This document shows, piece by piece, positions 1 through 8,069 of a stretch of 12,513 nt of DNA. Position numbers and translations under genes: made by a program. Source of the stretch: Allomyces macrogynus ATCC 38327 (lineage: Eukaryota; Blastocladiomycota; Blastocladiomycetes; Blastocladiales; Blastocladiaceae); NCBI GenBank assembly GCA_000151295.1, contig GG745353.1:663040-675552 (forward strand), in the 5' to 3' direction. The notes beneath the pieces are model-generated. The model saw only the letters and a program-made list of their open reading frames with translations. It ran no database searches and was not told the origin of the DNA. How positions within the stretch are numbered: position 1 is the first letter of the stretch; every line of letters starts with the position of its first letter.

Positions 1-269
1 CCAGCATGTAGACTCACAAACATTGCGACGCTCATGATTCTTGAACGATTGATCGCGCATTGATGGCTGCGCGAAGCTCGCGTTTCACTCCTGGTAAGTT
101 CAGCTCACGCCGGTTGGCGTCGCGCTGAGGTCAAGCACCACAAGGCTGTTGAGTGGAAACGGTGGAGAAGTTCCTGAAGTGTATTTCCTAGCACGTGCGC
201 CATCGTGGTCTCCTGTAGGAAAACCAGGTCAGACGACCGTTCTTATTGCAATCAGGCCTCGAGTCTGTT
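1..269. other. 3' flank of the RIB7-like gene, no gene seen
   Basis: No coding region could be supported. On the minus strand there is an acceptor-like CTACAG followed by about 40 open codons, which could be read as an extra 3' exon of the neighbouring reductase. That protein already ends where the family normally ends, so this is probably downstream flank. Confidence 0.4.
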
Positions 270-274
270 TTATT
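269..274 (-). promoter_or_regulatory. Possible AATAAA poly(A) signal overlapping the RIB7 stop codon
   Basis: On the minus strand the hexamer AATAAA overlaps the TAA stop (272-270) of the reductase. If used, the 3' UTR would be very short. A single hexamer is weak evidence and it may be chance. Confidence 0.2.
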
Positions 275-1339
275 GACCACGATGCCAGATCATAATCGCG
301 TCGTCGCCCAAACTATGCCACGCAACGCGTCCACCAGATTGTGCGGTGGGCGTCCAATCAATGGACGGGCTCAGGTGCACCCCACTGCCGACAAACCGCG
401 GCGCGATGGTGATGATCACAGCGTTGGCCACGGACGGCTGCGCGGTCAGAAACGACTCGAGCACGGCGCGTCCGCCTTCAACCATAATCGAGCACATGCC
501 CCCTTGCACGCGCAAAGCGCGTAGGACGCCGTGCAGGTCGTGTCGCGCATTGGCGACGGGAATGAGCTTGCAACCAGCAGTCACGAGGCGCTACAAGCGA
601 CGCGATCAGTTTCGGCAATAGAGAAAGTTACCAACGTTGGGCAAATGAAAGCACACCTTTGCCTTTTCGGCCACTGCTGCGTCCGACACTTTGGCGGCCT
701 TGGGATCAAAGACGATCCATGGTCGACGGCAAGTTGGGTTCTTCACGAGGTGGCAGGTCTCTGGCAGTGACAGTCGCGGATCCAGGACGATAGGTTGCGG
801 ATGGTTCGTTGCTAACAGATCGGAGAGGACCGGCTCTCCACGATCAGCGACCAGATCGGTCAGGCGCACTAAAAGGATGAGAACATGAGATCGTGAGCAA
901 TCCAGTCGCAAGGGTGTTGCGTTCACTTGAGCAAAAATCGATCGTGCACACCGGTCAAGCGCGGGTTGTCGTTCTTGACGGTGCCGACACCGACTAGGAT
1001 CCCGTCGTGCGTTGCCCGCAGCCTGGTCAATTCCCTCATGTCAGCATCAAATGCGCGTGACCATGACAGTGGCAAAGGTTGCAGAGCGGCGCACATGTGG
1101 GTCATGATGAACGCCTCGGGGCAACTGATGGCCATCATGTTTCCATTTGGCCCCGACACGCGGCCGTCGAGCGTTTGCGCCCAGGTGACTGTGACAAAGG
1201 GAAGTTGGTCGTTGCTGGCCTCGTCATGTTTGCGGGCGCCGCCGTTGTGCTCGAATGATATTCCACATGGCTCGAGGATTGTTTTGCGGATTGTTGCTTG
1301 AAGTGGCGACGGCTCTGTCATGGTCGAGGTCGAGGACAT
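270..1339 (-). CDS. RIB7: RIB7-like 2,5-diamino-6-ribosylamino-pyrimidinone 5'-phosphate reductase
   Basis: This is the NAD(P)H-dependent reductase of riboflavin synthesis. It reduces the ribosylamino side chain of the diamino-pyrimidinone phosphate made from GTP; in fungi this step precedes deamination. Four exons join in frame to 282 aa: 1339-1095, 1022-952, 868-657 and 590-270, with introns of 72, 83 and 66 nt. Splicing restores MTHMLRATHDGILVG across intron 1. Family motifs in order are LPFVTVTWAQTLDGR (46-60), THDGILVGVGTVKNDNPRL (86-104), QPIVLDPRL (130-138), SIMVEGG (210-216) and VIITIAPRFVG (234-244). No deaminase domain is present, so it is the stand-alone fungal/archaeal form rather than bacterial RibD. 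The start is the first ATG in frame; the frame stays open upstream only to a TTG at 1417. It is divergent from the membrane-protein gene. Function is inferred from motifs, with high confidence. Confidence 0.92.
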
Positions 1340-1663
1340 GATCAGGTTGATCACAACGGCGCGGCAACTCAAGAGAACGACGCGGTCATGTGGGTTTGTG
1401 TCACAGTGATCGGCCAATGCTGCTGAGCCTCAACGCGCTGCTGGACAGCTTAGCGTCTTGTTGACCTGAGCGAGTGAGCACCTCGCCGACACCTCGTGCC
1501 AACAGCGCACCAGCATCAGGCCTGCTCCATCGACGTTGCCGCCGATGATCCCAACACCTAGTCGGCCACACAGTTCCATCACGGCGACGCCGATCGACAA
1601 CCAACAACAGGCGGTGGAGCCAGTACCCGCCCGCGCCGCGCCAGATCCAACGCACCATCAACC
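1340..1663. other. Divergent intergenic region, shared 5' flank
   Basis: This gap of about 320 bases separates the starts of the minus-strand reductase and the plus-strand membrane-protein gene, so it should hold both promoters. I saw no convincing TATA box, operator or RNA gene. The open frames here begin at non-ATG codons or encode arginine/tryptophan-rich sequence typical of non-coding GC-rich DNA. Confidence 0.4.
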
Positions 1664-2709
1664 ATGACAATTGCAACCAAAACGCTCGTGCTTGCCGCCA
1701 TCACGTTCCCGCTATGGGCCTCGGCGATTGTGCTGGCGCTCAGCATTGGCATTTTCGTGGCCGCACCCACGGCCGTTCTCGCTGCGATTGTCGGCAGTGC
1801 GCCGTTTTACTTAATCGCGGGTGCGCAAAACGGTCGGCAGCTCGTCGAGGCCGTGTTCCACCACTTCTTGGATCAGATCAAGGCCATGCGGTGGGGGCGC
1901 GGCAACGACGACCCGGATTTCGACTGGAAGCATGGGTACCCGCGCGCTCGAGCAATAACGACCCTACGCGTCGTGTTTGATTGGCGGTCTGGGAGTACGT
2001 GCCGGTTTGGTCCTCGTCTGAGACCGGTCTTTTCTCACTTCATGGGTCTAATCGCAATAGCGTACCAAGTCAGTCCCGCCCTGCGAAGCGCGCCTCCATC
2101 CCCACCATCATCCGTTTCCGGCAGTCCTGGTCGCGCGCACAGTGGATCGAGGTCGCTAACCAACGGCCACGGTCATGCGGCACGTCGGCATGGGCTACAT
2201 CACCATCCTCGACTGGCTCATCCCTTGGAGGACTTGTACCGTGGCTATGGTCCCGCAATCGACGAGCGCGAGGCGGCACGGCGTGTGCAGGAGCGCATCG
2301 TACTCGTGACGATGCTGGGACCGCCGTCCACCGAGTCCACGCCGATCCAGGTTCACCATGTGCCGGCGGCGGGGACGCGATCGCGGCGGCGCACGCGCAC
2401 AGCGACCGCCGATGGGGTGCCGATGGGTATAGCCATGCAGGTGTCGGACGTCTGGGTATCTGCTGGGGTCACGTCGGCGCCCGTGTCGCCCTTACTCGAA
2501 GGGTGGCGGCTGCGGGCGGGGGTGGACAGTTCCCCTGCGGACCCGGGAATGTCAGCAGTGGCGGGAAAAGAAGCTGTGGGTGTGGTGTGTGCGACCCAGT
2601 CGCACACCGCGGGTGGGTCACGCGTCGCTCCGTCGCCAGAGGATGGGGTCGCAGCGGCGTGGCCACCGCCTGCGTAGGTCGCGCTAGCCGCGCTGTTCGC
2701 TCTGGTTGA
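1664..2709 (+). CDS. Unrecognised multi-pass membrane protein, reading frame interrupted
   Basis: I do not recognise the family. The ATG at 1664 opens about 90 codons of believable protein. A long hydrophobic stretch (residues about 8-52, probably two membrane spans ending near GSAPFYLIAG) is followed by a charged segment ending DFDWKHG. A GT at 1936 is a possible donor. After that no single frame is convincing. The 1664 frame holds a hydrophobic piece (HFMGLIAIAYQVSP, about 2036-2080). A second frame (2175-2228) encodes GYITILDWLIPW. The 1664 frame resumes at 2231 with LYRGYGPAIDE and RVQERIVLVTML. A third frame from 2374 begins DAIAAAHAHSD. The pieces read like one protein that has lost single bases next to G-runs. 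It could be an assembly error, a decaying gene, or a gene with introns I could not place. The 3' end is uncertain. Confidence 0.4.
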
Positions 2710-2987
2710 GGTCGTTTGTAAATATCGACGAGGACATTCGGTTTTGATCGCAGGTACAGGATGACAGCTGGCCAATGAACGTGACCGCGTCGTTGTCGTA
2801 ATGGTGGTCGGCCCTTGTGTGATGTCAAGTCACGTTGTGTCTTGCCCAGCCGGACCAACTCGCGTTGTGGCGCGTTCTTCGGCTCCGGCGCTAACCGACC
2901 TTGCAAAACGATTTCTCTCGCGCTCGCATCGATCCCCTGCCCGTCGTCAACTCGCTTTGGACCAACACCAGCACCAGCACCAGAACC
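2710..2987 (+). other. 5' flank of the hydroxyacyl-CoA dehydrogenase gene
   Basis: No gene is seen. The last 30 bases before the start codon carry tandem CACCAG-like units, rich in A and C and free of ATG, as expected of a short 5' UTR. Confidence 0.4.
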
Positions 2988-4252
2988 ATGCTCGCCCGCG
3001 CATCGACTGCCGCCCTTGCCCAGGCCGTGCGCCGCCCGCTGCTCGCGCACGCGGCCGCGACGCTCGCGACCGCCGCCGGTGATGTGCAGCCCATCAAGAA
3101 CGTCACGGTGTTCGGCTCCGGTACGGTGTGCTCTGCACGCCGAAAATTTGCAAGAACACGTTGGGCTGACGATCAACGACCTATTTCCGATGCGGCCATC
3201 TCGACATCAACGCCATCACGGCGATTTGAACTACTGTTGCAGGGCTCATGGGCGCTGGCATTGGTACGCGCCCGTGGTTTCCACACTCTCGACGACCGGA
3301 CCGACCCTGACGCCGCGTCTTTGAGCGTCTCCAGTCCAGGTCTCGGCGCAGGCCGGGTGCCAAGTGACCATGGTCGACGTGACCCCCGAGGCGTTGGCCA
3401 AGGGCGAGAAGATCATTCTCTCGTCGCTCAAGCGCACGGCCAAGAAAAAGTACGCCGAGGACGCGGCGGGTGCGCAGTCGTTTGTCGATCAGATTATGGC
3501 CAACATTCACCAGTCGACCGAGGGCGCGCAGGCCGCGACCAAGGCCGATCTCGTGGTCGAGGCCATTGTCGAGAACCTGACCGTCAAGCAAAAACTGTTT
3601 GCGGCACTCGACGAGGCGGCGCCCAAGCACACGATTTTCGCGAGTAACACGTCGTCGCTCAAGATTGCCGATATTGCCGAGGCCACGCAGCGCCGCGACC
3701 GGTTCGCGGGCCTGCATTTCTTTAACCCGGTCCCGCAAATGAAGTTGGTCGAGGTGATTCGCACGCGCGACACGTCCGATGTCGTCTTCAACTCGCTGCT
3801 CCAGTTCTGCCGCGACTTGAAGAAGGCGCCCGTCTCGTGCAAGGACACGCCCGGGTTTATTGTGAACCGCCTGCTCGTGCCGTACTTGATGGAGGCCGTG
3901 CGCATCGTGGAGCGCGGCGAAGCGTCGATTGCCGACGTCGACACGGCCATGAAGCTCGGCGCCGGGTACCCGATGGGTCCCTTCGAGCTGGCTGACGTAC
4001 GTTTTTTGTTTCTCTTCACGCACGCGCATGCGCATGTTGCGACGGGAAAGGATGGTGCTGACGCTTGACGTTTCATTCTAGTTTGTCGGTCTCGATACGG
4101 TCAAGTTCATCATTGACGGCTGGTACACGAACGGTGACGGTCTCAAGGGCAAGGAGCTCGTCGCGCCGTCGAAGCTCCTCAACGACCTCGTGACCGCGGG
4201 CAAGCTCGGCCGCAAGTCGGGCGAGGGCTTCTACAACTACGCTCAGAAGTAG
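2988..4252 (+). CDS. HADH: L-3-hydroxyacyl-CoA dehydrogenase, mitochondrial
   Basis: This enzyme oxidises L-3-hydroxyacyl-CoA to 3-ketoacyl-CoA with NAD+, the third step of the beta-oxidation spiral. Four exons join in frame to 328 aa: 2988-3120, 3243-3263 (21 nt), 3335-3996 and 4082-4252, with introns of 122, 71 and 85 nt. The first ~35 residues are rich in Arg and Ala with almost no acidic residues, fitting a mitochondrial presequence. The Rossmann loop GSGLMGAGI (43-51) appears only when the microexon is included, and Asp66 in TMVDV suits NAD ribose binding. The catalytic dyad is His179 in GLHFFNP and Glu191 in MKLVEVI. The C-terminal domain has PGFIVNRLL and [11 protein letters not shown], joined across intron 3 to FVGLDT, and ends [10 protein letters not shown]. 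Length is close to the ~314 aa of animal HADH. It is convergent with the BET1 gene. An acyl-chain preference cannot be read from the sequence. Confidence 0.95.
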
Positions 4253-4537
4253 AAGACGGGAGCGTAGGTATTCGGTGATGAATACACTTTTGAGACAGTT
4301 TTTGATCCTTGACACGTTCCCTGCCATGCAGCTCTCGACCGGAGACTGAGAGAACGACTCAACAACACCGACTGGAACAGGAGTAAGTTTCCATGGCCCG
4401 ATGTCGGCAAACGTTTGTTCCTATATTACACGTCGCTGCAGCACTCCAGCAGCGACCCTTCATTCCCGTCCGAACACGAGCGCCGCGACGACGCTGCCAA
4501 CTGCCCGTGGCGCGCCTCGAGCCCCAGCCACGCGCCA
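4253..4537. other. Convergent 3' flanks of HADH and BET1
   Basis: The two stop codons face each other 285 bases apart. Short open frames on both strands encode low-complexity Arg/Pro/Ala sequence and none looks real. No clear terminator or repeat is visible. Confidence 0.4.
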
Positions 4538-4981
4538 TCATGCCGACCCCTTGCGCTTCCCGCCGACGACAAAGAAATACAGCACAAAGAAGACGGCCAA
4601 GATGAACAGCGTCAGGTAACACCACAAGTTAGCGCCGCCCGCGCGTCGCAACCCGCGCAGTCGGCGGCTCGCTGACGCCAAGAGCCCATCGGTTGTGGTA
4701 AACGTCGTGTTCATTTGGTCGAGGAACCGGTTCGACTCTTGGATCTCGTCGCCGAGATTCAGCGTCAGGTGCTTGAGCATCGCCGCCTTTTCGTGCAGCC
4801 GGTCCACGTGCTCGTCGTTTTGCCGCTCCATGGTAAATGCCGACATACTCGACGGCGTGGAAGAGGTGGACGGGCTCGAGCGCGCACCGGGGCGCGACGT
4901 GATGCCGTTGGAAAAGGCGCCGGGCGCGGAGGGCGGCGGGACGCCGGAGGAGGTCGGGACGGGGCGGTACGGGAAGGCCAT
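4538..4981 (-). CDS. BET1: BET1-type Qc-SNARE
   Basis: This is a tail-anchored SNARE expected to act in fusion between ER-derived vesicles and the Golgi, pairing with Sed5, Bos1 and Sec22 type partners. A single uninterrupted frame gives 147 aa. A Pro/Ser-rich N-terminus (1-48) precedes one SNARE helix (about 52-112; MERQNDEHVDRL, then LNLGDEIQESNRFLDQM). A membrane anchor follows (about 119-139, WCYLTLFILAVFFVLYFFVV) with a short basic tail, GGKRKGSA. The order and the LGDEI...NRFLDQM core match Bet1, and the N-terminal extension makes it longer than human BET1 (118 aa). By heptad spacing the central ionic layer falls on Ser83 rather than Gln. The start is the ATG at 4981; the frame stays open upstream to 5308, but that part looks like 5' flank. 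It is the only intronless gene of the window. Family confidence is high; the exact compartment is inferred. Confidence 0.9.
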   Translation of the reverse strand: MAFPYRPVPTSSGVPPPSAPGAFSNGITSRPGARSSPSTSSTPSSMSAFTMERQNDEHVDRLHEKAAMLKHLTLNLGDEIQESNRFLDQMNTTFTTTDGLLASASRRLRGLRRAGGANLWCYLTLFILAVFFVLYFFVVGGKRKGSA

Positions 4982-5501
4982 GGTCGGTGACGGTACAGCG
5001 GCGGGACGAGGGAGAGAGGGAGTGTGTGCTTGGGGAATGGTAGTGTCGCGGAAGTTGTAGCGGCAGTCGACACGTCTGGTGCCGCGTCGATAGAGTGGAG
5101 TTCTGGTGGGCTGTGCCAGCAACGGCGCCGGCAGCGGTGATGACAGTCGGATCCGGGCCACTGGACGCGAATGCGGACACTTGGACAGATCGTGCTCGGA
5201 AAGTGAGAACTGGACGTGTCGTGCCAGCGGTGGTGATGGAAGTTGCATGTTGGCAACCAGTGGCATCGAGCAACAGCGAGATTCTGATTTTTGGAAGCTC
5301 CACGTCAAACCCCTACGACAGCCACGTCACCTCCAACAACCTAACCCCACTCAACGATCACAACATTCAATTTCTTGATCCGGTCAACAAGGGCATCGCG
5401 CAACAGAAGCAGCGGCTCTCGACGTCGAGGAAAGAACGCATCAGCTGCGATAACGAGCCGGAGCACTTGCAACAACTTCATCTCTCGCTTCTCCACCGAC
5501 C
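4982..5501. other. Divergent intergenic region between BET1 and the DUF98-like gene
   Basis: About 520 bases hold the 5' flanks of two divergent genes. Open frames exist on both strands, but their products have no recognisable motif and differ in composition from the real exons. The 250 bases just before the DUF98-like start contain no plus-strand ATG, in keeping with a 5' UTR. No TATA box or RNA gene was identified. Confidence 0.4.
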
Positions 5502-6256
5502 ATGGACGGCTATTCCGAGCGAATCACGGCGCAACGAGTTGCTGTCACGTTTGACGACCCAGCACTGGCCAATCTGTCGCCGAGCGAGCGCGTCATCTTG
5601 TCGAGTAACGGAACGCTGCAAAGGATTCTCAGGTGATGCTTTGATCGACTATTTGCGTAAATCGACATCGGCGATGTCGGACTCGGCAAACTGATCACGG
5701 AACGATTCGCTCGCCAGTGCATTTTACAATGCCCCCATCGACGTGGTGGTCGTCAAGAACTTGGCCAAGCAAAAGGAGGGCGCCAGGGATACGTGGGTCG
5801 TTGACCGCGAGATCCATTTGAAGTGCCAAGGCGAGGTACGGCACCAACGGGGCAATTCTGGATCCTGTTTGCTTGCATCGCTGACCATGAACCGCTCCTT
5901 CAGAGGCTAGGCGTCGCCGTCTCCCAACTTGTCATCACGAAGCGCGAGTACTTTGACCTGCTCATTACCAAGTCGGTCGGGCTCGGCCAGTTTTTTAAGT
6001 CCGCGTCCCTGTTCTTTTCGTCTTCTCCATTCGCATCGCTCAGCTCACCATGCGCACAAATTGTAGGCTGCAATTTGTCCAGCCGGCGTTCGTGCTCACC
6101 GAGGTCCGCAAGACCGACCGCGAGCTCTACCGTCTCTACGAGCTGTCTTGCCCCGGCGTCGTGTGCACGATTGGCGAAACGTTCCCAACGTGGGTCGTTG
6201 ACACGGACCGGCCGGCCATGCTCGCCAAGAAACCGCGACCGCCGACGCCGCTGTGA
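5502..6256 (+). CDS. Small protein resembling DUF98 / chorismate-lyase-like fold
   Basis: Four exons join in frame to 177 aa: 5502-5632, 5718-5835, 5904-5998 and 6067-6256, with introns of 85, 68 and 68 nt. Splicing creates continuous segments that look like one folded domain: SPSERVILSSNGTLQRILSAF (26-46), VDREIHL (72-78), VSQLVITKREYFDLLITKSVGLGQFF (89-114) and RELYRLYELSCPGVVCTIGETFP (133-155). The order is a 'GTL..IL' helix near the start, an R-x-[IV]-x-L strand, a 'plG..l' turn after a leucine-rich helix, and a Y-R-x-Y-E-L strand with a following E-x-F. From memory this matches DUF98, which is related to bacterial UbiC chorismate lyase and algal plastid Ycf21. If it has lyase activity it would yield 4-hydroxybenzoate and pyruvate, but nothing here proves catalysis. 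There is no signal peptide or membrane segment. Intron 3 uses an unusual GTCCG donor. The gene model is firmer than the family name. Confidence 0.7.
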
Positions 6257-6503
6257 GAAACTGCCGGGTGGAGAGCATAGAGCGGCGCGATGCCGCTCGT
6301 TTTGGTCGCTTTTTGGACCGGTTTAGATTCGCATCCGAAGCAAATATTTCTTGCCGACGTCGTTGCCGTGTGTTGTCGAGTTTGTGCGTGTACAGCTCGT
6401 GTGCGGCTTGCGAGCGAGTGATTTGGCAGCACGTGCACCATCATAGGTCAAAATCATCGCGTTTTGGCGATCATGGCCGACAAAAAACTTCCAATCCTCG
6501 ACA
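6257..6503 (+). other. Short gap between the DUF98-like and CFAP263 genes
   Basis: About 250 bases lie between two co-oriented genes and should contain the 3' end of one and the promoter of the other. Apart from the upstream ATG at 6473, described separately, I see no feature. Confidence 0.35.
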
Positions 6504-6610
6504 ATGGACGACTCGACCGCCCCACCACCACCCGCAACCGGCAGCACATGGTCCCGCACCTCCGAGGCCGGCGGCGGCGGCGGCCTGGTACCTGGATCCG
6601 GCGGGCTTGA
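6473..6610 (+). other. Upstream ORF overlapping the CFAP263 start out of frame
   Basis: An ATG at 6473 has A at -3 and G at +4, a strong initiation context. It opens 45 codons and stops at 6608-6610, inside the CFAP263 coding sequence but in another frame. The product is basic and has no recognisable motif. Whether it is in the mRNA depends on the transcription start, which cannot be seen. Confidence 0.35.
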
Positions 6611-8069
6611 CCGCGTCGACTTTGACGCCTACACGAGCGAGCAACTCCTCGCGCTCGCCGACGAGCTCGAGCGCAAGAACGATACCCTCGCCCTCGAAAA
6701 CCGACTCTTTGAGCAATTCTACCAGCGGTCCACGTCGACCGGGTCCGGTCCGGCCGCCGTCTCGGCGGGTCCAGCGCGCCCGCCCGCTTGGAACGGCGCG
6801 GCCGAGAATGCCGACGATTCGCGGTCCGGCGGTGTTCTGGGCGACGATCCGACGGCCGCGGCGGCAGCACTCGCGACGACACTGCGTCCGAAAAAGAAGA
6901 AGGGGGACAAGGTCAAGCAGGCGACCGACGTCGTCGTGCTCTTGACGCCCGAGCAAAAAGCCGAGATTGCGACACGTGAACTCGAGGAGTTGCGCGACGA
7001 TATGGAGAAGCGCAAGCTCGACTGGGGCAAGGCCATGGACAATTTGCGTGCGGAAATGGAGGAGATTGAGATTGGCGTGTCGGAAATCAAGAAGGCCATG
7101 TACGAGTTCAAGCGCGATATCGTGCAGACGGCGCTCTCGGAACGGACCGGTAAAGTCATGGCCGAAAAGGTCATTCGGTACTTTGAGGACAAGATGCGCG
7201 CGCGCGACACGACGCTCGAAAAGATCCGGCTCAAGAACTCGACGCTCAAGACGCAGAAGAATAAGCTGATGCTGCAGCTCAAGCAAAAGGAGGAGATGGG
7301 CGAGGTCTTGCACGCGATTGATTTTGACCAGCTCAAGATTGAGAACCACCAGTACCTGGCCAAGATAGAGGAGCGCAATGCCGAATTGCTGAAATTGAAG
7401 ATGGCAGCGGGCAAGATTGTGCAGGTCATGAACGTCTACAAGCGCCGGCTCGCTGGGCTCGAGGACGAGTCGGGCCGGCTGCGGTTCGAGATCAAGAGTC
7501 GCCGCGATTTGCTCGCACGGCTGCACGACGAGGCGCAGCAGGTGCACGGCGATACCGACAAGGCGCTGCGCGTCAACAAGACGTTGACGGCGGCCGGGCG
7601 TGAGTTCCGCGTGCCGTCAGTCATGGAATACGTCATGCTCAAGGTACGGTCTTGAACGATTGGGTTCTCGACTGCCCGCATGCAATGGAGCTTACTCTAC
7701 AGTGTGTCGGTGGCGGTGTGTCTAGGCCAACCACGAGGAGCTGCTCACCAAGGTCCGATCATGGCGGCGCAAGGTTGAGATAGCGCAAATGGCGCTGACG
7801 CGGTACGTTTTGTTTCCGGGCAAAGATGGCGGCCTTCTCCACCCGCGCTCATTCGTTTTGCACTCGTGGGTAGCAACCAGCAGCTGCTGGGCGCCATGGT
7901 GGCCGAATCGGCGCGCGCGAGTCCGACTCTCGAGGCCCCGCGGAAGCGGCAACTGGAGAGCCGCGCGGATCGCGAGCAGATGGTGCAGGGCGCACTGCCT
8001 GCGCCCGTGTCAATGCCCGTGCCGGCAGGCAGCACGCGTGGTGTGTCGCGTCTCGAGCCACTGCACTGA
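6504..8069 (+). CDS. CFAP263: CCDC113/CFAP263 axonemal coiled-coil protein
   Basis: CCDC113 is a ciliary protein that works with CCDC96 in a complex of the 96-nm axonemal repeat near radial spoke 3 and the nexin-dynein regulatory complex. Three exons join in frame to 470 aa: 6504-7643, 7726-7802 and 7874-8069, with introns of 82 and 71 nt. A Gly/Pro-rich N-terminus (1-36) leads to a short coiled coil (about 43-74, EQLLALADELERKND) and a low-complexity linker with a KKKKGDK patch. A long coiled coil (about 150-405) carries the family's best-conserved stretch, including LKNSTLKTQKNKLMLQLKQKEE and DFDQLKIEN. It ends VMEYVMLK, joined across intron 1 to ANHEELLTKVRSWRRKVEIAQMAL. The C-terminal tail (about 407-470) is Pro/Arg-rich and probably disordered. 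It is larger than human CCDC113 (~377 aa), through the linker and tail. CCDC96 shares part of the C-terminal coiled coil and is the main alternative, but length and the N-terminus favour CCDC113. Confidence 0.88.

Noticed and set aside
80..225. Possible extra 3' exon of RIB7 after a CTACAG acceptor on the minus strand
   Set aside because: The reductase already ends at a family-typical C-terminus with the stop at 272-270, and the extra residues have no RIB7-like sequence.
2960..2987. CACCAG-like tandem units before the HADH start as a functional repeat
   Set aside because: There are only three to four imperfect units, too few to call more than simple-sequence UTR.
2469..3176. Minus-strand open frame of 235 codons
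   Set aside because: It overlaps HADH exon 1 in antisense and is low-complexity Arg/Pro/Gly sequence without any domain.
3181..4035. Minus-strand open frame of 284 codons, antisense to HADH
   Set aside because: HADH on the plus strand has all catalytic motifs. The antisense frame is an artefact of the same GC-rich third positions.
6471..7547. Minus-strand open frame of 358 codons, antisense to CFAP263
   Set aside because: It mirrors the codon pattern of the strongly supported plus-strand coiled-coil gene. Its Leu/Val/His-rich product is the expected reverse-strand translation.
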